Assembly (NCBI GenBank): GCA_947588665.1
Contig: CANPYU010000063.1
Location: forward strand, 1 to 6,878
Length of the DNA: 6,878 nt
Source: an uncultured Bacilli bacterium
GTDB taxonomy: Bacteria > Bacillota_I > Bacilli_A > RF39 > UBA660
Direction of reading: 5' to 3'
Shown here: positions 6,158 through 6,878 of the stretch, piece after piece
Layout of the letters: each line of letters begins with the position of its first letter
Position numbering within the stretch: the stretch's first letter is position 1
Notes under the pieces: generated by a model
Database searches by the model: none
What the model saw: the letters and a program-made list of their open reading frames with translations, nothing else
What the model was told of the DNA's origin: nothing
Translations under genes and position numbers: made by a program

Positions 6158-6601
6158 TTAACAAACACAATCTACATAAGTATCACTTAAGCATCTAATA
6201 GCACATAAGCAACTACAATCCATTGTAAAGAAAGAATTTGTGGCAATATAAGGATTTAAACTAGTAGTATCCGGATTATCTGCAAGAACTCTAAAAGTAC
6301 AGCAGTTACCTTCAATTTTTTCAACTCTAAATATACTTGAACATTCTGCAGATGCAGCCCCTGCACAAGTAATTGTCGAATCTTTTGCTATTGGCATACT
6401 CCAAGGAGTTCCACAACAAGAGCAGGTATAAAGCATAACCGGTCTGGTATTACAAATTAAACAGTTTGGGCCACCTCCTAAAACCGGACGGTCACAAGCA
6501 TCTAAACAAGATTCAGGACAGGCATTTTGTTGCAAAACTAAAATAACACTTAATATTTCATTGATACAATTTCCTGTTGTATTATTATCACAATTATTCA
6601 T
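6158..6601 (-). CDS. CotY/CotZ/ExsY-like cysteine-rich spore coat protein
   Basis: A 147-residue protein with 20 cysteines (about 14%), several paired or clustered (60/62/63, 100/101, 129/131/133/137). The C-terminal half matches the CotZ/ExsY pattern: SSIFRVEKI (88-96), NCCTFRVL (99-106), then MDCSCLCAIRCLS (127-139). In Bacillus, proteins of this family build the disulfide-linked crust or exosporium layer of the spore, assembled in the mother cell. The CxxC-like set at 47-63 (CLIC, CSCC) resembles a metal or disulfide knot and is not something I recall from CotZ. The ATG at 6601 is chosen over an in-frame GTG at 6628, because AAAGGG lies 8 nt before the ATG and the predicted SigK-like promoter would start transcription near 6625, inside the longer version. 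Nothing links the gene functionally to the ABC and two-component cluster. Confidence 0.85.
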   Translation of the reverse strand: MNNCDNNTTGNCINEILSVILVLQQNACPESCLDACDRPVLGGGPNCLICNTRPVMLYTCSCCGTPWSMPIAKDSTITCAGAASAECSSIFRVEKIEGNCCTFRVLADNPDTTSLNPYIATNSFFTMDCSCLCAIRCLSDTYVDCVC

Positions 6602-6631
6602 ATTATTCACCCTTTCATGTATTCTCACTAT

Positions 6632-6661
6632 TAATTTATGTTAAATATTAAAAATCGTGTC
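6632..6661 (-). promoter_or_regulatory. SigK-like (mother-cell) promoter of the coat gene
   Basis: On the minus strand, ACAC (6660-6657), a 16-nt spacer and CATAAATTA (6640-6632) fit the SigK pattern of an AC-containing -35 and CATAnnnTA -10. Predicted transcription starts near 6625, leaving a leader of about 24 nt with the ribosome binding site. No SigA-like pair was seen here. SigE has a similar -10, so either late mother-cell sigma factor is possible. Confidence 0.55.
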
Positions 6662-6692
6662 TTCTATAGTTCTTTTTTTTTCTAAATTTTTA

Positions 6693-6701
6693 TGTTATAA
6701 T
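6693..6701 (+). promoter_or_regulatory. Extended -10 promoter of the gene at 6730
   Basis: TGTTATAAT (TG at 6693-6694, TATAAT at 6696-6701) is the same 9-base extended -10 element as at 4250-4258. The -35 region is a T run (6672-6680) without a good match. The start would be near 6708, with a leader of about 22 nt. Confidence 0.55.
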
Positions 6702-6729
6702 TTAAATACACAAAGCGGGTGAAGTGCCA

Positions 6730-6878
6730 ATGAATGAAGAAGAAAATAAAAATACTAATGCTCAAGATTATAATCCTAATCGCCCCCAAAATAATGGAGA
6801 GAATAACCATCAAGACACTCAAAAAGTAGTTGATACGGCGGCCAAAGGTGCTCTTGAATATCTTGCTCCTAAAGTAGG
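6730..6878 (+). CDS. N-terminus of an unrecognised protein, cut by window edge
   Basis: Only 49 complete codons are visible, with no stop before the window end. Residues 1-34 are hydrophilic and rich in Asn, Gln and Glu, without hydrophobic segments, and are probably disordered. From about residue 35 the sequence turns into a likely amphipathic helix (VVDTAAKGALEYLAPKVG). There is no signal peptide. The start ATG has GGGTGA (6717-6722) 7 nt upstream and an extended -10 promoter. An in-frame GTG at 6724 is too close to that site to be preferred. The codon pattern and reading frame look genuine. It is divergent from the coat gene, with about 128 nt between the start codons. I cannot assign a function. 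Confidence 0.7.
   Translation, partial: MNEEENKNTNAQDYNPNRPQNNGENNHQDTQKVVDTAAKGALEYLAPKV

Noticed and set aside
6602..6628. Nine-codon N-terminal extension of the coat protein from GTG 6628
   Set aside because: The Shine-Dalgarno site lies inside it, at the right distance from the ATG at 6601, and the predicted promoter would start transcription within it.

Overview
The window comes from a very AT-rich member of the Bacillota, most likely on the Bacilli side. The tRNA carries an encoded CCA end, promoters match the SigA consensus (TTGACA/TATAAT), and Shine-Dalgarno sites are strong (AAGGAG). There is a CotY/CotZ-type cysteine-rich spore coat gene, so the organism probably forms spores. UGA is used as a stop (263-265) and tryptophan is encoded by TGG, so the code is the standard one rather than the Mycoplasma code. 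The exact lineage cannot be fixed from the sequence alone.

Left part (1-945). The 3' 64 nt of an elongator tRNA-Met end at 64 and are followed by an intrinsic terminator. Facing them on the minus strand is a PemK/MazF-like toxin gene (263-796) with its own perfect-consensus SigA promoter and no visible antitoxin gene. Directly after it, with its -35 box lying on the toxin stop codon, is a second near-perfect minus-strand promoter. It should produce a structured RNA of about 119 nt (232 to 114) that ends in a strong terminator. No protein is encoded there, and this is the best candidate in the window for something undescribed.

Middle part (946-6129). Four plus-strand genes form a peptide-responsive type module. 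A MacB/LolD-type ABC ATPase and an 864-residue FtsX-type permease overlap by 1 nt. They are followed by an OmpR-family response regulator and a two-transmembrane histidine kinase, whose genes overlap by 8 nt. A pair of exact TTGTAACTT repeats, 11 bp apart, lies at the promoter of the ABC genes and is a good candidate binding site for the response regulator. A weak hairpin and an extended -10 promoter separate the two gene pairs. The likely logic is that the kinase senses an envelope signal, the regulator binds the repeats, and the transporter level changes. The substrate is unknown.

Right part (6130-6878). A bidirectional terminator separates the kinase from a convergent cysteine-rich spore coat gene (6601-6158, minus). 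That gene has a SigK-like promoter (ACAC, 16 nt, CATAAATTA), which also supports an ATG start inside the longest frame. A divergent plus-strand gene begins at 6730 and runs off the window; only 49 residues, rich in Asn, Gln and Glu, are visible.
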